This document shows, piece by piece, positions 1-11,200 of a DNA stretch of 31,263 nucleotides. Every line of letters begins with the position of its first letter. Position 1 is the first letter of the stretch. The notes beneath the pieces are model-generated. The model had not been told where the DNA came from. It made no database searches and saw nothing but the letters and a program-made list of their open reading frames with translations. The stretch comes from Apostichopus parvimensis. Taxonomy: Eukaryota > Echinodermata > Holothuroidea > Aspidochirotida > Stichopodidae. The stretch covers positions 1-31,263 of the forward strand of contig KN888765.1 in assembly GCA_000934455.1 (NCBI GenBank). The letters are read 5' to 3'. A program made the position numbers and the translations under genes.

Positions 1-80
1 CGCAATAAAAAAGTCAATAATCGCGAATAAGTAAAAAGTGGTAAAAAGCTGAAAAGGGCGCCAGCAGTCCATTTGAGTCC

Positions 81-108
81 GTCAGGGGGGGCATCCGCCC
101 CCCCTGAC
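81..108. repeat. Perfect inverted repeat with G7/C7 stem
   Basis: GTCAGGGGGGG (81-91) is followed by a 6-nt spacer and its exact complement CCCCCCCTGAC (98-108). The flanks add a looser match, GTCCA at 67-71 against TGGAC at 113-117. It could fold as a stable hairpin and may be a fragment of a dispersed repeat. Confidence 0.6.
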
Positions 109-494
109 TGTATGGACCCTCCGCCACTGGTTTTCAGTTAATCCCTGCGAGATGCAGTGATAACCACAGTTTAACCGCAAAAAGGCCTAAGCACTGTTGC
201 TGGGAGAGTTCGTACTTTGTCTTCCCACTGGGTGGTGATGATTTCCAATCCCCCATTTTCTAGTTGATGTAAACTATTAAATCTCGGTGAATTTATGTGA
301 ACTTGTTTTAACGAAAGGTACTGTAATTGAACAATATTGTTTTACACCTTTTAAGGATTTAGAACAACAGCTTGATAGCAACAACACACTGCCATTCTTT
401 TAATTTCACATCAAGAATTTTTTTATTCTTAGTGAAAACCCAAATCAAGCAAGTTACCTTTAAGATTAATTGCTGCTTCACCAATTTATTCATA

Positions 495-565
495 TTTCCT
501 ACATATTGCCTACGTAGTTCCTACGTATATCTTACATATTGCCTACATATTTCCTACATATTGCC
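495..565 (+). repeat. Degenerate short tandem repeat (TTCCTACATATTGCC-like)
   Basis: The phrases CCTACATATTGCC, CCTACGTAG, CCTACGTATAT and CTTACATATTGCC follow each other with a period of about 10-13 bases. This is an imperfect minisatellite; nothing suggests a function. Confidence 0.6.
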
Positions 566-1445
566 AACAAGGTCCTTGGTGCCTTCGGTCTGTCCTTGTT
601 GCTACCAGTGATGCTGTGCTTGGCTCTGATCAGAAAGTAATATTTGACATTAAAGCATCTCATGGACTGAGTTATGAAGTAGAAAAATAAATAGTCAGTA
701 CATTCCCTTCAGCCTCTGCAGTTGTACTCTAACAGAACTAGCTTATTTGACAAATAATTATTAAAATGTTATTATCACAGATACTAATAGTGTGATATGC
801 ATTGCCAACCTCTTCCTATAAATATCTGTTCTTATGTAATAAAAGGGAAGGTATCAAAAAGGTTTGACATGCAGTAACTGAGGAGAGAATTCTAGAGGTC
901 CCCTGTCTAAGTTAACTTCCTTTATGGTAAATCATGAATTAATCCCATTGAATTAAAAGTAATTAAATGAATTATTCCACACTTTGTTAACATCCTATAG
1001 AGGAAATTAACCTTGGCTGGCTAGCCTGTATCTATCCCTACCAATCAATCACACAGAAAAAAGCAAAAACAGGAAAACTAAAAAAGAACACTGTTTAATA
1101 TGTAGACATAGATATTTGTATTGCAAGATATGTAGTGTAGTATACTTTACAACGTTCTGAATGACCAAGAATGAAGAGTAAAATATTCACATGTGCCTAG
1201 AAATCTGTGCCCTCTTTTATACATTCTTGTGCTTGTCTCTGTGGTAGAGGATGTAGGCTGCCACAGCATTTGAAACTCTCAACTCCAGGACAATTTACAT
1301 CCCTGGTAGTTATATACAACACAAATAAAGAACAAATGGTTGGATTTATCTTACCTCTGATTTAGTGTTGAACTGTTGATGCCTATTAGCTAGATAGGAT
1401 ATAACAGGCCCCCCAAAAAAGTTCATTTATTTCTAAAGCTAGAAT

Positions 1446-2048
1446 TTGTATTCTATTTGCTTCAGTCAGGTGGTAGCATGCTTGACAGTGAAAGGAATCG
1501 ATAAAACGAACCGGAATATATATACCGTGACTAAAAGTCCCTCGGGGAATGATAAAAACCAGTCATTAATCTCAACGGGTTTGCAATATGAAGCAATGAA
1601 AAGCATCGTATTAAATTCGTGGGACACAAATTTATGTTTCACGTTGGCACAAAAGGTAGTTAAATCGCTCATCAGAAGCAGCCAAATGATTGTGAACTGT
1701 TTTACGATGTCTTAGCTGGAAATGTCATCCATTGATGTATTAATAGGCAGGTCAGAGCTGTGACCCAATGTAAAAATACAGCAGAAAATCTCACGTTTGA
1801 TTCGCAGTTTTACTGAGAATTACTGAGAAAAAGAGAAGAAAATTGGATTGCAGTCGGGAAATAAGTCACACACCCGTCTAGAACGTTCCGCCAAGCGATT
1901 GTTTAATGAGCGAGTGATTTATTACTTGGATTCGATCATCAACATTTCGTTGCCCAGACAAGTTAGACTCTCATGTCAACATAATCATGTACAAGAAGTG
2001 AATCGGAAGTTTTCAAAAATTGGACCTTCTCATCGCTATTTCAAATGA
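1446..2048 (+). other. CpG-richer patch with two coding-like ORFs, identity unknown
   Basis: Two ORFs lie here, 1446-1715 (89 codons) and 1848-2048 (66 codons). Both carry many more CpG dinucleotides than the surrounding AT-rich DNA. The first follows a pyrimidine-rich stretch ending CAG at 1463-1465 and has a donor-like AAG|GTAGTT near 1656. The second follows TTGGATTGCAG and ends in a stop. Neither translation matches a family I can name. They could be exons of the stem region of the downstream sialyltransferase, exons of another gene, or remains of a mobile element. No sialylmotif L is seen in or after them. Confidence 0.25.
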
Positions 2049-2707
2049 AAGCGTGACTATTCATTCTTAGGACCTTCATTGTCACGGGACGTTGGTATGG
2101 AATAGAAAGAAAAAAAATCAGTTCTCTAAGTGAAAGGACTATTAGACATGTAAACCACTATGACCCAAAAGCACAATTAGTAGATAAATCTAAATTACCA
2201 ACCAATAAACTGTGTTAATGGCTCGATCACCCAACGAAACAGATAATGCAGCTGAATAAATGAAACAGCTATGTATGGTTTCAAACATAAGTCTGATGTG
2301 TTTTGGCTGTCAAAGGTATATCTCCTTACTCAGAGGCATACTGTACAATACACGTTCCCAAATATGGTTAAATTACATAAATTATCAAATTGTTAATTCA
2401 AAATTGTTAAATAAAAAAACAACCTCAAACCCATTAAAAGTCTGAATTTTTAAAAAATAAATTAAAGAAATAAAATAACTTTGTGATGGTAGATGATTTT
2501 GCTTTTAAAAAAATGTTTTTCGGAAAAAACAAAAAACAATTTACATTTCTGCGTTAGATTGTTTGTTTTTGTATTTTGCTGTTGTTATTACTAACAACAT
2601 TCCTTTGTATCTTTAACATGGCAGTAATTGCAGTAAACACAGTGATATGATATGAATAGTAGTTCTGCTTTATATCTTTTTAAAGCTCACTCCAATTCTT
2701 TTCACAG

Positions 2708-2820
2708 TAAATTGAGAAAACCTGCTCTCAACAACCAGAGGACAAGGAGTATTCATCCAGATTTCTTCCGTTACATATTTACTCATTACCTTGACTCAAA
2801 ATCACACAGACCTACCACCG
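2708..2820 (+). CDS. Sialyltransferase penultimate coding exon
   Basis: Acceptor ATTCTTTTCACAG precedes the exon and donor CCG|GTGAGT ends it. It starts with the last base of a codon and ends after the first base of a Gly codon. It encodes the HPDFFRY...PTTG segment at the start of sialylmotif S. Confidence 0.85.
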
Positions 2821-4336
2821 GTGAGTTTTCTCCGAAAACGTTGTGAAGAGCTTTACTTTTTCCTTCGCATTTGCCACAACTTAACTGTGCTCAAGCTCTA
2901 AAGGAATGATAAGGTGCTGGAAAACTGTGATGTTAATTTTTTTTGTTGGCCAAACTTGCACCAGAATTAAGCAATAAAATGATGGGCATAAATTTTTCAT
3001 ATATTTGCAAATAATACGACGATAAATTATGTTGCAGGTGTGAGACACAAAATTCTCTTTTTATGATTTAATTTGTTAATCAGAGGTAGTCTATGGAACT
3101 CTCTAAGTCTCTATTATTCCCATATCATGCACTTTTGTGTTCATGTCTTGGGCCTCAGAGAAGTTTGGTCGAGGTTGGGGTGCTTGTTTGTATTGTACTC
3201 ACATACGTAGGTTTGCGACGAGTCTGTCCGATCATCGAACTCTGTGGTACTTTGCGACTGAAGTCGTTTTAACAGCATAGAGTAAAGCGAAGTGTTGCTT
3301 TCACTTCTGTATTGTGAGGATGTATGTATGTATGTGTGTATGTGTGTATGGGTGCGTTTGTTTTTCTATCTGACCGAGGACTTGAACAAAAGAATTTCAG
3401 GTCCTCGGATGGAATTTCTAAAGAATCACCACGTCCTCGGAAGAATTCTATTGTATGGGGTATTGTTAAGGTTAGGGTACGTGGATTTGAACAATGGAAA
3501 ATACAATGGGGTCCTCGGTTGGAATGAAATACAAACATGTGTGTATGTGTGTGTGTATGTATGTATGTATGTATGTATGTATGTATATTAGATCCTCCTG
3601 CAAGCAGGAACTCGCCAAGAAGCCTCATTGGCTTATCAAAGCCTCAAGCTAACCGAAGTCAGTCTCTTACATTCATATTTAACGTCCATGATTATGAATT
3701 GTTAATTGTCAACAACTCTGTAACTGGACGACATTCATTAATCTGGGAGTGACTCGAACCGGGGACCTTATGATTGAAAGGCACCGCCGTTAACCACTGA
3801 GCTAACATCATATCTTATTGGATCTTATTGTTAACATATTGCACGAGTGACTGTGATCACTCGCTCCCTCCTCCCCCCTCCCTCCTCTTCCTTCCCCCTC
3901 CAGTCTTGATTGTCAATGTAAAATGCAATATAGTGGTTGGTATGGTATGAAATAATAAAAACAAAAAATTGGAAACTTTAGTCGCTGTCATTTCCAGAGT
4001 CTTCTAGCTTCTTAGCAAGTTGCTACTTAAAACACAACATTCAAGATCCCGAAATGACGCCAAAATCGTCTCTTAATTCTCGTTTCCTCACTGGCGATTC
4101 CGTTTACTTACTCTCTAACAGGTGCCTTAGTCGTGTTTTTGGCTATCCACATGTGTGACGAAGTCAACATCTATGGCTTCGGCTACGACCCCAGATTTAC
4201 GCTCCACTATTACGACAAGAAGTTTGTGGCCCACACAGACAAGTCCACTGCCCTGCATGACGTGGAAAACGAAAGGGAGTTATGGAATAAACTCCACGAA
4301 GCAGGAGTCATCCGTCTCTTCAAACGAGATGCCTGA
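2708..4336 (+). CDS. Sialyltransferase, ST3Gal-like (GT29), last two coding exons; 5' part missing
   Basis: C-terminal part (about 108 residues) of a Golgi CMP-sialic-acid glycosyltransferase that caps glycans on galactose. Exons are 2708-2820 and 4122-4336, joined in phase across ACC G|GT. Seen in the translation: a block reading IHPDFFRYIFTHYL then PTTG, which begins sialylmotif S; CDEVNIYGFGYD, its conserved end; HYYD, the motif III position; and HDVENE, matching motif VS (H-x4-E), whose His is the catalytic base in the family. The GFGYD/HYY(D/E) pattern favours the ST3Gal group over ST6 or ST8 types, but the exact linkage is inference. GT29 enzymes are usually 330-400 residues as type II membrane proteins, so the anchor, stem and motif L are missing, presumably in exons left of the window or unrecognised at 1-2700. 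The gene ends in TGA at 4334-4336. Confidence 0.85.
3321..3350 (+). repeat. (GTAT/GTGT)n microsatellite
   Basis: Alternating TGTATG and TGTGTG units. With the longer tract at 3541-3586 it brackets the GTCCTCGG-repeat segment. Confidence 0.85.
3371..3518 (+). repeat. GTCCTCGG interspersed motif segment
   Basis: GTCCTCGG occurs at 3401-3408, 3433-3440 and 3511-3518, and inverted as CCGAGGAC at 3374-3381. Two of the forward copies continue into a purine-rich GGAAT phrase. The spacing is irregular. It looks like an internal repeat of a mobile element, lying between the two GTAT tracts. Confidence 0.5.
3541..3586 (+). repeat. (GTAT)n microsatellite, likely SINE tail
   Basis: GTGT units followed by about eight GTAT units. 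Read on the minus strand this is an ATAC/ACAC tail following the SINE body, which fits a retroposon 3' end. Confidence 0.8.
3590..3815 (-). mobile_element. tRNA-derived SINE
   Basis: On the minus strand the element opens with a tRNA-like head at about 3742-3812. An A-box-like phrase TAGCTCAGTGGTTAAC is followed 30-40 bases later by a B-box GGTTCGAGTC, which are the internal RNA polymerase III promoter blocks. A body of about 150 bases and an ATAC-repeat tail (3541-3586) follow. The D-stem and T-stem do not pair fully and the anticodon arm has an eight-base loop, so this is a degenerate tRNA-like head and not a working tRNA gene. Target-site duplications were not resolved. Confidence 0.65.
4122..4336 (+). 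CDS. Sialyltransferase last coding exon
   Basis: Acceptor CTCTCTAACAG precedes the exon; translation runs 70 codons to TGA. It holds the end of sialylmotif S, motif III (HYYD) and motif VS (H-x4-E), and ends in a short basic tail (RLFKRDA). Confidence 0.9.
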
Positions 4337-4870
4337 AATCAATTATCCTCTTCCCCACCGTGCCGTGATCTGTCTTGCCCAAGACGATGTGTTTTTTTTT
4401 CGTTTTTTTTCTCTTTCCCTTTTTCAAATCAATCACTTGACGTTTGAAGTTTCTCAGAAGTTTTGGTGATTTTTTTTCAATTGTCTCAGGTTAGTTTATG
4501 AGTCAAGTAATACCAGCAGAAAGCTTATTGTCTCTCATCAGAAAATGATTTAGAGAAAGATGGAGTTGTCGTAAGAATCACAATTATGTTTTTCGTTCTT
4601 TACATACTTCATTTCAAATTGAGACTTAATGTAACATTTTGGTTTGTTATTAAATTTGTTTTTCCCCTTCATTTTATTGCCAAATTTATGAACAGGATGG
4701 GACAAAGTCTGTTTTTTTTATCATTGTGTTTTGTGTTTGTGTGTGCTTGAAGTTTTTTTGTCTTTTTTTCCCCCCTTTTATCATGTTTATTTTATGAATA
4801 TACAAAGTCACAAAAGATGAATCCTGTCTGGTATAATAATAGCATAATAAATGGCTATAGTAAACACTTG
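4337..4870 (+). other. Probable sialyltransferase 3' UTR
   Basis: T-rich sequence follows the stop codon with no further ORF of note. AATAAA at 4846-4851 is the first clear polyadenylation hexamer after the stop, so the transcript may end near 4865-4880. The end point is inferred. Confidence 0.45.
4846..4851 (+). terminator. Candidate polyadenylation signal AATAAA
   Basis: Canonical hexamer about 510 bases after the sialyltransferase stop codon. Its use is not shown by the sequence. Confidence 0.4.
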
Positions 4871-5699
4871 CAACAAACAGAATGAGTAGAGGTGAAATTA
4901 TTTGAAGATGGCATTACATGAGAGGAAGATTTGGGCATAAAGAAGTGAGATTCAAGATAGTAAACCGACCGGGATCGTTCACATTTTACCAACACCGACC
5001 ACCTGCTCGTTAGCAGATGATTTTACTCTTTTTTATATTAATCACAAAACGGAAGCTTTAACAAATTTTGAAAGTAATTTTCTTAGTAAATTGTCTGTGT
5101 GTACATGTACTTTTCGTCACTCTGTTGATCCTTTTGATCCCTGAAATCGATCCCGGGATAAGTAAAGCTGCAGATTGCGTTAAGTCATCATTAAATTCAT
5201 AGTACTTTTTATTTACCTGTCTCCACATACTTATTGCACAATTTTTATTCAACATAAGATTGGACTAATAAGTTCCTCAAGCACAGTTCTCCATCTCAAA
5301 GGTTGCATTTGTCCTGTTTTTTTTGTTGTCTTTTTTTTTTGGTCTTCCACCTTCCTTCTCAATCTATCGTCCAATGTTAACTTTGGGTTACCATCAAGGT
5401 TTGACTTTCGTTTTGGTAAACCGGCCAGGTGTTGGATGTTTTGACAAGTCGAGTAATTAACAATATATTTATGGATCTCTTTGGTTTTGTTCTGCTATTA
5501 CATTTTTGGCTTCCCAAGTTAACTCAGCAAATCACCAAAGAGAATAATTGATGTTAGTAAACTAATGTCTGTTAAGGAGTGCCTTTTTGCTTTTGCTTGT
5601 TAAGTTCATCAGACTCTTTGGTAGGCAAACTCTAAGTCGAGGAGGAGAAAACCCGAGACCCTAGAAGGGAACTGGACAGGGGGACCATTCAGGACCAAT

Positions 5700-5815
5700 T
5701 AAGGGCTGTAGTGGAGTTCACCTATCCCAAGTCCAAGTGCGAGTTCACTGGACTTGAGCACAAGCCAAGTCTGAGTCCAGAGTAAAGTGGACTTGAGGAC
5801 TCCAGCTTTGAAGCG
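5700..5815. repeat. Degenerate AGTCCAAGTC/GACTTGAG repeat segment
   Basis: AAGTCCAAGTG, GGACTTGAG, CAAGTCTGAGTCC, GGACTTGAGGACT and similar phrases recur in both orientations. It resembles an old dispersed repeat built from a short GTCCAAGT unit. Confidence 0.45.
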
Positions 5816-6734
5816 ATTCCAATTTACAGTGGAGTATCTTAGCTCTGTTCCATTTAAAATAGGAAGGACGGGCAAACACACACACACAGTGATGACTGTA
5901 ACAGACAGTAACACATTCCTTATTTCCATGGCAGAAACTTTTGCCAAATAGGTGAAAAATTAGAATAAAATTCAGTCGTGATATTAAACTGTACCTTATG
6001 CAAGTTTTTCCTAATTTAGACTGACAACTGGGGTGCATGGTTGTAAATAATGCACTGCTGTCATCTATTTGACAATCTGGGAATATCTTTGAAATATTAA
6101 TTTTCCTGAATGACTATTGTACATATACCATTTATATCACAAAAAAATTAAGTGATTTATTACAAAAGTATTTAGCATATCAATAGCTCTTCCTGTGCAT
6201 TTTTCTCCCCAAATATTTATTCTGCCAAACTGTTCCTGAGCACTGTTTTCCTTTCCCACCTTCAATCTTGGTCAAAAGATAGTTCAGTGTCTAGAATGAT
6301 GTTTAAGATACCATGTACAGGAAGATATGTCTTCTGATGGAACACTCTTTTTACTAATTTCAAGTTTCTTGTCAATATACAGTTTAAACATTTTTCCTTA
6401 TGTCTTTTCTTTGTCCTCTAAAACCCATTATTTTTGTTCAAATTTGCTTGCCAAAGTTTGTAATTCATTATCTTCACTAGGAATATTTATGTACGTCAAA
6501 GTTTAATTTGTTTTAACTTCAAATTTTGTCTTGGCTTAATTGTTTCTTGTTTTTCTTTTTCTAACTTTTTCGTTAGATTCGTTGCTATGGTAATTTGTTT
6601 CTGTATATACACACTTTGTACTACAACAATTTTTGTTTGGTACCATGGCAAAAATGTACTACTTGTCACATGGCTTTCCTTGAGAGAGGTCTACGTACTT
6701 TAAAATTCAATATTGATATATGGGGGTGGGGAGG

Positions 6735-6892
6735 GGCATAGCCTGACATCCTTTTTTTGCTGCGGGCTGTCGATAATTTTCTAGGGGGCAGACAGAAATA
6801 CTGGACCTATTTTCTTTTAAAAAATACGTCTTTTCTTAAAAAAACATTTGGTGTCGGTGCACCCCCCCCTCCCACTGCCCCCTGGCTATGCC
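6735..6892. repeat. Inverted repeat GGCATAGCC ... GGCTATGCC
   Basis: GGCATAGCC at 6735-6743, next to a G-rich run, is matched by GGCTATGCC at 6884-6892, next to a C-rich run, so the similarity extends beyond the 9 bp. A CCTGGCTATGCCACT phrase of this kind is typical of dispersed repeats in marine animals; the family is not named here. Confidence 0.45.
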
Positions 6893-8153
6893 ACTAATCA
6901 CAAAATTAAACTAGTGAAAAGTACTGTTTAATTCTAGTTCTCTTCTTAATTGTATTTAAAATTGATTCCCCCCCCCTTCAAATTTCTTCTATTTTCTCAT
7001 CTCTGTATGTTGTTTTCTCTCTCTTTTTTTGTATTTTTGCGGGGTTTGGAAAGTATTGTACTTACAAGGTTTTGTGGTAATTCAATTTTAGAGGTTTCAT
7101 GGATGCTTTTATCCTCCAAGTTATTCCTTGCCATTGCAGATTATTACAATATTCGATCAAATATATCAGTGTGTGTGGGTCGTTAAACTGAAGAAAGGTA
7201 GTCCGTATTATAGGCCCCACACTATAGCACCCTATAATTGCCAGAAGTTTTCAAAAAAGTACTTTCCTGGAGGTCTTTACTCCCCAAATTGTTCTCAGAC
7301 ATTTTTAAGGAACATGAAAGATGACTGAATGTCCCAATGAGGAAAATTTCCTCGAAGGATGTAATAAAAACAAGTTGATGAATTTTGACCAAAGGTGACC
7401 ATATTAAATATCTAGCATATTTGGGGCCAATCCAGCATACCTTTAAGAGTGGCAGTGAAATGCTTGTTGAAATGTGAGCATGGATGACCATTATTTGACT
7501 TGCTAGCATATTTGGGGGCAATACTGTTGTTGACCTTTGAAGGTCGTTGGTTGTCAAGGGAACAGGGTTGACGACCATGAATGTAAAGCTTTTAGAGAAT
7601 TCTTATTTTAAATCTTTGTTTGTTTTCATTTGTTGTAGTGATACTTTATTTCATCAGTACTACTGAACTTTTTTTCATTTCTTTTAGCATAAAAAGTAGA
7701 TTTGACATTATTAATATGTATATGCAGAAATTTATGTTAAAACTTGCAAAATGCTTTTGTTAAATTGGCAATATAGTTAACCATTAGTTGAAGCAAAGAG
7801 AAAAACGGCTTCGTTTTTGTAATGTACTCAAGAGCAAAAAGGTTTTGACAAGTTATGTTTCAAACTGCCCAATAAAAATTGTAAGTTTTTATTAAATATT
7901 TCATTTTTGTTTATAAAGGATAAGGTTGAGGTAGGGGTTGTGGAATGGGTGGAAATTTTATTTTGTCTGTGATGACTGTCACTGGATCGATCAATCTGTT
8001 TTTTTTTATAAAGGATGACAAAGTGTCATCTTCCTGTTCCTCCGTTTTCAGATCTTTAAGGAAAAGTTATTAATTGGGATCAGTTAAGAACTGAAACATT
8101 GAAAATGTGAATGATATTGGTTGTGGAGGGTTAAATAGCATTTCTCTTTGTTA

Positions 8154-8218
8154 AGGGGAGGGGGAGTGGGTGGGGGAGTGGGTGGGGGGGTTGGGGTAGG
8201 GGTAGGGACAGGAGGAGG
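8154..8218 (+). repeat. G-rich tract with G-quadruplex potential
   Basis: At least six runs of three or more G separated by one to three bases, followed by GGGGTAGGGGTAGGGACAGG. This fits the usual G4 pattern on the plus strand. Confidence 0.6.
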
Positions 8219-11200
8219 AAAATAGAAAGTGAATGTCAATCTGGTAGAGCTTCCATTGATCACTTTGACAAAAAAGAAAACTATGAAATTGCAATATGTT
8301 GTACATAAAAAATAGTATTGTTCAAGCAACTTTCTTCTCTTGCTTTCTGTTTCGCTGTTTAATTTTGGCTACTTTTTTAAAAGTTTAAGTTAAACCATTT
8401 CCTTAAATTTTTTTTACTATATTGATGATTGAACAAGGAACAGTCTAGAGTTTTGTTTGTTTTGCTGTGGTTGTCAAGATTCATTACTAATGAGGCTCTT
8501 CGGCATTTCTGTAGAGGGCGCTGTCATATCGGTCCTAACAGTGATTGGTGGATACAGGCCTGGGGCCATGATGCGTGCGATCTATCCTGTTCACCGATCT
8601 CGGAAGAATTTGTATAGCGTTGTAACATGTCTCAATCGATGCGCTGGTTGTGATAATATGTTTAAAAAAAAAGATGAAATCTTCAATAATTATGAGAAGA
8701 ATCACAGGTATGAGTCCGATATATTCCATTTCGGAGACTTGGATGCAGTTTCACTGACGTTGGAAGCTTAAAACTCATTTTAGCGGATGGGATTGAAGAT
8801 ACCTCAAAGATGCTTTCTGATTGGTTCACGACCAGAGGTGTGTTAAGCAACATTTTGTCGCTAAAATGTGCTAGTCAAGGGTGGTAAAAACCGAGTGTCA
8901 GTTGGAATATGTCAGTGTGTGAATCAGGGAATGTGCAGGTAGTTTTCCCAGGAGTGTCCGTCAGAGATTCCTCATAGGAACTCTCAAAGATTTCAGCTCG
9001 TCGAGTTTCATGAAACTAGGTAGGACCTATATGACAATGCACTCTGTTGATTTAGGGCATGGCCGGAGATCCTCATTGCTAAATTTCTTAGAAACATTAC
9101 TACAATTTTATTACATCAATAATATTAAACTTTTCTTTTAAAATGTTTTTGTGATCAAGAGCAGTACTGTCAACTGTTCAGCATTTTGCTTTTGAAAACA
9201 TTTTTTGCATTTTCATTATCTGCGCCAAAGGCAACTTTAACAGGTAACTAACCATACATAAGCTTTGTGTATGAGAAAGTTTGTAACCTTAGCTCAAAGA
9301 AGGGAAAAAAATGAAGCATAAATGAATGGTGGAAGTTTATACAGAGCAGTTATCGACACAAACTGTGTGGATTTATACACTTTATTTTTATAAGAAGAAA
9401 TTTGACTAAAATCTCTTGACGGATCAAAGAAGTGTTGGCAAGGACAAATTCCTGGCTCAATTTGAAAGGAAATAGTTTGATTGGCTTGCAAATTTTGCAT
9501 TTGGAATTAAATTACTCTTGCAAAGGTCAGCAGTATTGTTTCCATTAGTCTATAGCAGGTGTATTTGCCTGTTTATTTTGACATCAGGCACGTAGCCAGG
9601 ACTTCTGCTAATGATTAAAGTGTAGTTTCTTCATAGCATCCTCATTCGAAGTACACAATATTGTTCTGTTTTTCTTATTTCTGTGCTGTAACTTTGTGGG
9701 CAACTCATACAGAGATGCCTTTCTGGTGGTTAAATGAGATGACTTTAGGCAACATTAATATTGATATTTTACTAACTTCTATCAGTGCGGGTGGTATTTG
9801 AGTACCGTTTAAGGTTTGAAATGATTTCCATTTATAAACGTTGAATATCTGTCAGTGAAAGAGACTGGATTAACCAATCGAGACACGATCATTAAGTAGC
9901 TAAAGCCAAACGGAATATAAGTTTATTTTATGATTCCCATTTAAACCATTTACAATGTGCTGACCTTTTTTTTGCTGGTTCAAAAATTCCATTTTTTTAA
10001 TGTTAACAATGAAATGTAAACATTTGAAATGATTATATTTGAAACATTGAATTATTTACAAATGTCAACCATTTGAATGATAACAAGTAATCAAAGATAA
10101 GTACTAAATACAGAATTTACAGAAGTTTGGTCTAATATGATATTAATTCAAATTTCCTCATGTGATATTTTCAGCATAGCCAGTCATTTAAGGTTGCATG
10201 GTATGTTGTTACTAGGAAGTTTTTAAACCTTAAAAGAATTTTTCTTTGGGGAAATTTTCAAGCATCTGGCGAAAATTGTTGGATGCAACAGTACTGGAAA
10301 ATGTAAAATTTAGCATCAATGCAAAGAGAGAAGTCAGCAAGCAACCAGAGCTTTATGAGGAAATCATTTTCTGAGTAATGTGGTTTGAAGAAATCTTGTT
10401 AAAATTAAGGAGATTTTGTCATTTCTTGTATTTTACTGGTAATATAAATCCAATAAGTATGTTGTGATATTATGACGAACAAATGAATTAAAAACTATTT
10501 TAAATGCAGTCTAGGTTGACTCCTGTAGAGAAAATATGCATTAGAACCATAGCATGTTTGCACACGGGTCGTGTGTTTTATTCCTGATGGGTGAGGGTAG
10601 ATGGAATTTGTACGTCCATTGTCCTGCTAACTTTCACTTTGTGGTTCCGTTTCAGCTACGACTAGGAATTAAAGGAAGAAGTGTCAGATCTCTTAACTTT
10701 TTATAACTATAAATTTTCCAATGTGCAAACTAATTTAATCTTCACTACTCCTAGTCTCAGCTAGCTAAGTTTATGTAGTGTAATCAGTTAGGAGGGGCAT
10801 ACTATAAAGTTCAAGTATATATTCTGATATGCTTCTTGGATTCATTGCTCATTAAAACCACTCCACTTTGTTGTGTATTAAGAAAAGCACAGTTTTTAGT
10901 TTGATGTTCATTTTACAAGTGTTATCAAGAAATTGTTTATATCTTATCAAAAAGAGAAAAAAAAAAGTCTTTTTGAATCTCTGTACATTTTTTTTTAAGT
11001 AGAACTTTATTAAAAAGATCCTACTGACATAGAAAGAAAAAGAATCTTACAAAATATGTTACACAGAGTTTCTTCTTCTGAACTGTTTATTTATCATTCC
11101 AAAGTGAACTTTGATATCATTCACTTGTTTCTCTGATACAAAGTTTTGCTATATAAATTCATTTATTCTTCAAATTTAATGGAAGCATTAAATAGATCAA

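Larger units (their letters stand above)
1..1445. other. Gene-free left edge, probably intron or 5' flank of the sialyltransferase gene
   Basis: No recognisable coding exon. ORFs are short, AT-rich and without family resemblance. The stretch holds a G/C-run hairpin near the left edge and a degenerate tandem repeat around 495-565, listed separately. Since only the last two exons of the sialyltransferase are seen further right, this DNA may be an intron of that gene; that is inference. Confidence 0.4.
2821..4121 (+). other. Intron of sialyltransferase gene, repeat-rich
   Basis: A GTGAGT...TCTAACAG intron of 1,301 bp. It contains a tRNA-derived SINE in reverse orientation, two GTAT microsatellites and a set of GTCCTCGG repeats, all listed separately. 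The 119-codon antisense ORF here is microsatellite translation and is not a gene. Confidence 0.8.

Noticed and set aside
3269-3628. 119-codon minus-strand ORF
   Set aside because: Its HTYIHTYIHTH composition is translation of GTAT/GTGT microsatellites and SINE sequence inside an intron.
3742-3812. tRNA gene on the minus strand
   Set aside because: A and B boxes are present but the D, anticodon and T stems do not pair properly and a SINE body and tail follow; treated as a tRNA-derived SINE head.
7222-7578. 118-codon minus-strand ORF
   Set aside because: No recognisable domain, no supporting splice signals, and AT-rich intergenic composition.
8457-8771. 104-codon plus-strand ORF
   Set aside because: A CxxC pair is visible but no complete zinc finger or family match; kept only as context for the CpG patch.
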